Assembly: GCA_001790815.1 (NCBI GenBank)
Contig: MGDU01000002.1
Coordinates: forward strand, 1-37,826
Direction of reading: 5' to 3'
Origin: Candidatus Uhrbacteria bacterium RIFCSPHIGHO2_02_FULL_46_47
GTDB lineage: Bacteria > Patescibacteriota > Patescibacteriia > GWA2-47-26
DNA length: 37,826 nt
Part shown: positions 36,718 through 37,826 of the stretch, piece by piece
Layout: each line of letters starts with the position of its first letter
How positions within the stretch are numbered: position 1 is the first letter of the stretch
Notes under the pieces: model-generated
What the model was told of the DNA's origin: nothing
Database searches by the model: none
Seen by the model: the letters and a program-made list of their open reading frames with translations, nothing else
Made by a program: the position numbers and the translations under genes

Positions 36718-37826
36718 TTAACTCTGATTTTGAATTACTTCTAAACCCCTTCTCTTAAAAATCTTATCATAAAGAGTTATTATCAGCACTCCCAACAAAG
36801 TAGTTACCACAAAAACCTGTTCTTTCAAAATCGGGAAAAGAACAAACAAAACAATGGAAGGAATTAAAATTGAATAGAAACACGCGTTTGCTGAAATCTT
36901 TTTTGAATAAATTCCAGCAAAAATAGGCGGCACAAAAATTAACGCCAAATATGTAACCAGTAATGACAAAGTAACTATATTGGGAATTATAAACGCCAAC
37001 CCAAACCCAACAACACCAAAGGCGGCGGTGAGCAATCGGGCATATATCATTTCTTTTCTGCTATCAAGATTTTTCTGACTAAACAAGGCTTTGTAGATAA
37101 TTGTAGAACCGCCGACAAACAAACTATCAAGAGAGGACATGATAACTGCTAGAATTGACGCAAAACCAAATCCAACTAACCATGGCGGTAAAATTCCTTT
37201 CATCAGTGTAAATATGGCGGTTTCTTTCTGAATTCCAACTGGCAATTTAACTGCCGCAACAAGACCCAAAAACAAAACTAAAAATCCGAGAAAAGCGGCA
37301 ATTGGAATCGCAAGGTAAAATGATTTTTTGGCAGTGCTTTGGCTTTCGGCGGAAAAAATTCTTTGCCAATGCGTAGTATTGCCGAGATACAAAAATCCGC
37401 TTACTAGAATTACTCCGATGAACCAACTTAATCCGCCGAAAGCCAGCGGGTCAAGATGGCCTTTTGGTAACTGCGCGAACAAATCGCCAAAACTTCCTAT
37501 ACTTTGATATCCAACAATTGCCATAGCGATAAACACCAGAACGATTATCCAAAATTGAATAAAGTCGGTGATAATATCAACTTTTAATCCGCCCATCGCG
37601 GTGTAAAGAATTGTAATGGCCGCAGAAAAGAACAATGCAATTACATAATCAACTCCTATAAGAACGGACGCGAGCGATGCAATGGCAATTGCTTGAATTC
37701 CAATCCAAATAACAAGCAAAAATAATTGTAACCAACCCGTTAAGATTTTGTTTTTTCTTCCAAACCTTTTTTCAAAAAAATCAACAATAGTATGCGCGCC
37801 GTATTGATCGCCAATTTCTTTTATTT
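36718..37826 (-). CDS. Sodium:solute symporter (SSS family), C-terminal part
   Basis: The reading frame is open to the right edge, so about 370 codons of the C-terminal part are present and the N-terminus lies outside. The partial protein begins NKEIGDQYGAHTIVDFFEKR and has about nine further helices. Typical parts: LASVLIGVDYVIALFFSAAI, YTAMGGLKVDIITDFIQFW, FLYLGNTTHWQRIFSAES and ASILAVIMSSLDSLFVGGS (a sodium-site-like S-S-L-D). The C-terminus is KRRGLEVIQNQS. The family imports proline, pantothenate, sugars and other solutes with Na+; the substrate cannot be told. The internal TTG at 37719 is not the real start. Confidence 0.88.
   Translation of the reverse strand, partial: IKEIGDQYGAHTIVDFFEKRFGRKNKILTGWLQLFLLVIWIGIQAIAIASLASVLIGVDYVIALFFSAAITILYTAMGGLKVDIITDFIQFWIIVLVFIAMAIVGYQSIGSFGDLFAQLPKGHLDPLAFGGLSWFIGVILVSGFLYLGNTTHWQRIFSAESQSTAKKSFYLAIPIAAFLGFLVLFLGLVAAVKLPVGIQKETAIFTLMKGILPPWLVGFGFASILAVIMSSLDSLFVGGSTIIYKALFSQKNLDSRKEMIYARLLTAAFGVVGFGLAFIIPNIVTLSLLVTYLALIFVPPIFAGIYSKKISANACFYSILIPSIVLFVLFPILKEQVFVVTTLLGVLIITLYDKIFKRRGLEVIQNQS

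Noticed and set aside
1-37826. tRNA, rRNA or CRISPR
   Set aside because: No cloverleaf with a T-loop, no rRNA core sequence and no regularly spaced direct repeats with unique spacers were seen.

Overview
The window reads as chromosome of a Patescibacteria (Candidate Phyla Radiation) bacterium, most likely Parcubacteria. This is inferred from gene content: a four-domain ribosomal protein S1, an S6 with a long tail, a DUF5671-type membrane protein, UPF0182, a VKOR-multicopper oxidase pair, and short genes whose -10 box lies almost on the start codon. No rRNA, tRNA or CRISPR was seen. Both ends cut a gene: UPF0182 on the left and a sodium/solute symporter on the right.

Layout. 1-4050 (minus): AI-2E transporter, VKOR, multicopper oxidase, a tiny membrane peptide and UPF0182. 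4058-4520: a broken IS1595-type transposase. 4531-11400: tsaE (plus), facing a minus-strand row rpsA-ftsH-membrane protein-pilB-hypothetical. 11401-11729: the rpsA promoter with a MITE-like insertion on each side. 11730-14738: small hypothetical and membrane genes and an RHH/RelE-ParE toxin-antitoxin pair. 14773-21183 (plus): comM/yifB, infB, trxA, trxB and a glutamate dehydrogenase. 21184-24140: an accessory island. 24146-24382: a probable structured RNA in front of ftsK. 24396-27984: ftsK, a small anchored protein and recA. 28062-31135 (minus): rpsF-ssb-rpsR-epmA-efp, which joins EF-P with its lysyl-ligase EpmA. 31205-37826: a repeat-bloated RNA methyltransferase, a nucleotidyltransferase unit, ychF, pyrC, a VTT-domain protein and the symporter.

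Two observations stand out. First, several unrelated families of palindromic or short iterated repeats sit inside protein-coding genes, in frame and without stops: tsaE, pilB, trxB (twice), the dehydrogenase (twice), ftsK, epmA, the methyltransferase (five times) and ychF. Some of the same families also fill intergenic gaps and supply stop codons. They recall Rickettsia palindromic elements, but several families act together here.

Second, the island at 21.2-24.1 kb carries four unrecognised genes, three of them with strongly C/G-ending codons and strong Shine-Dalgarno sites. Two noncoding stretches of about 570 and 610 nt lie among them. Both are packed with nested inverted repeats, UUCG-capped hairpins and helices with G-U pairs, as expected of large structured RNAs. 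A textbook promoter (TTGACA, 17 nt, TATAGT) drives the first. I could not match either to a known RNA class.
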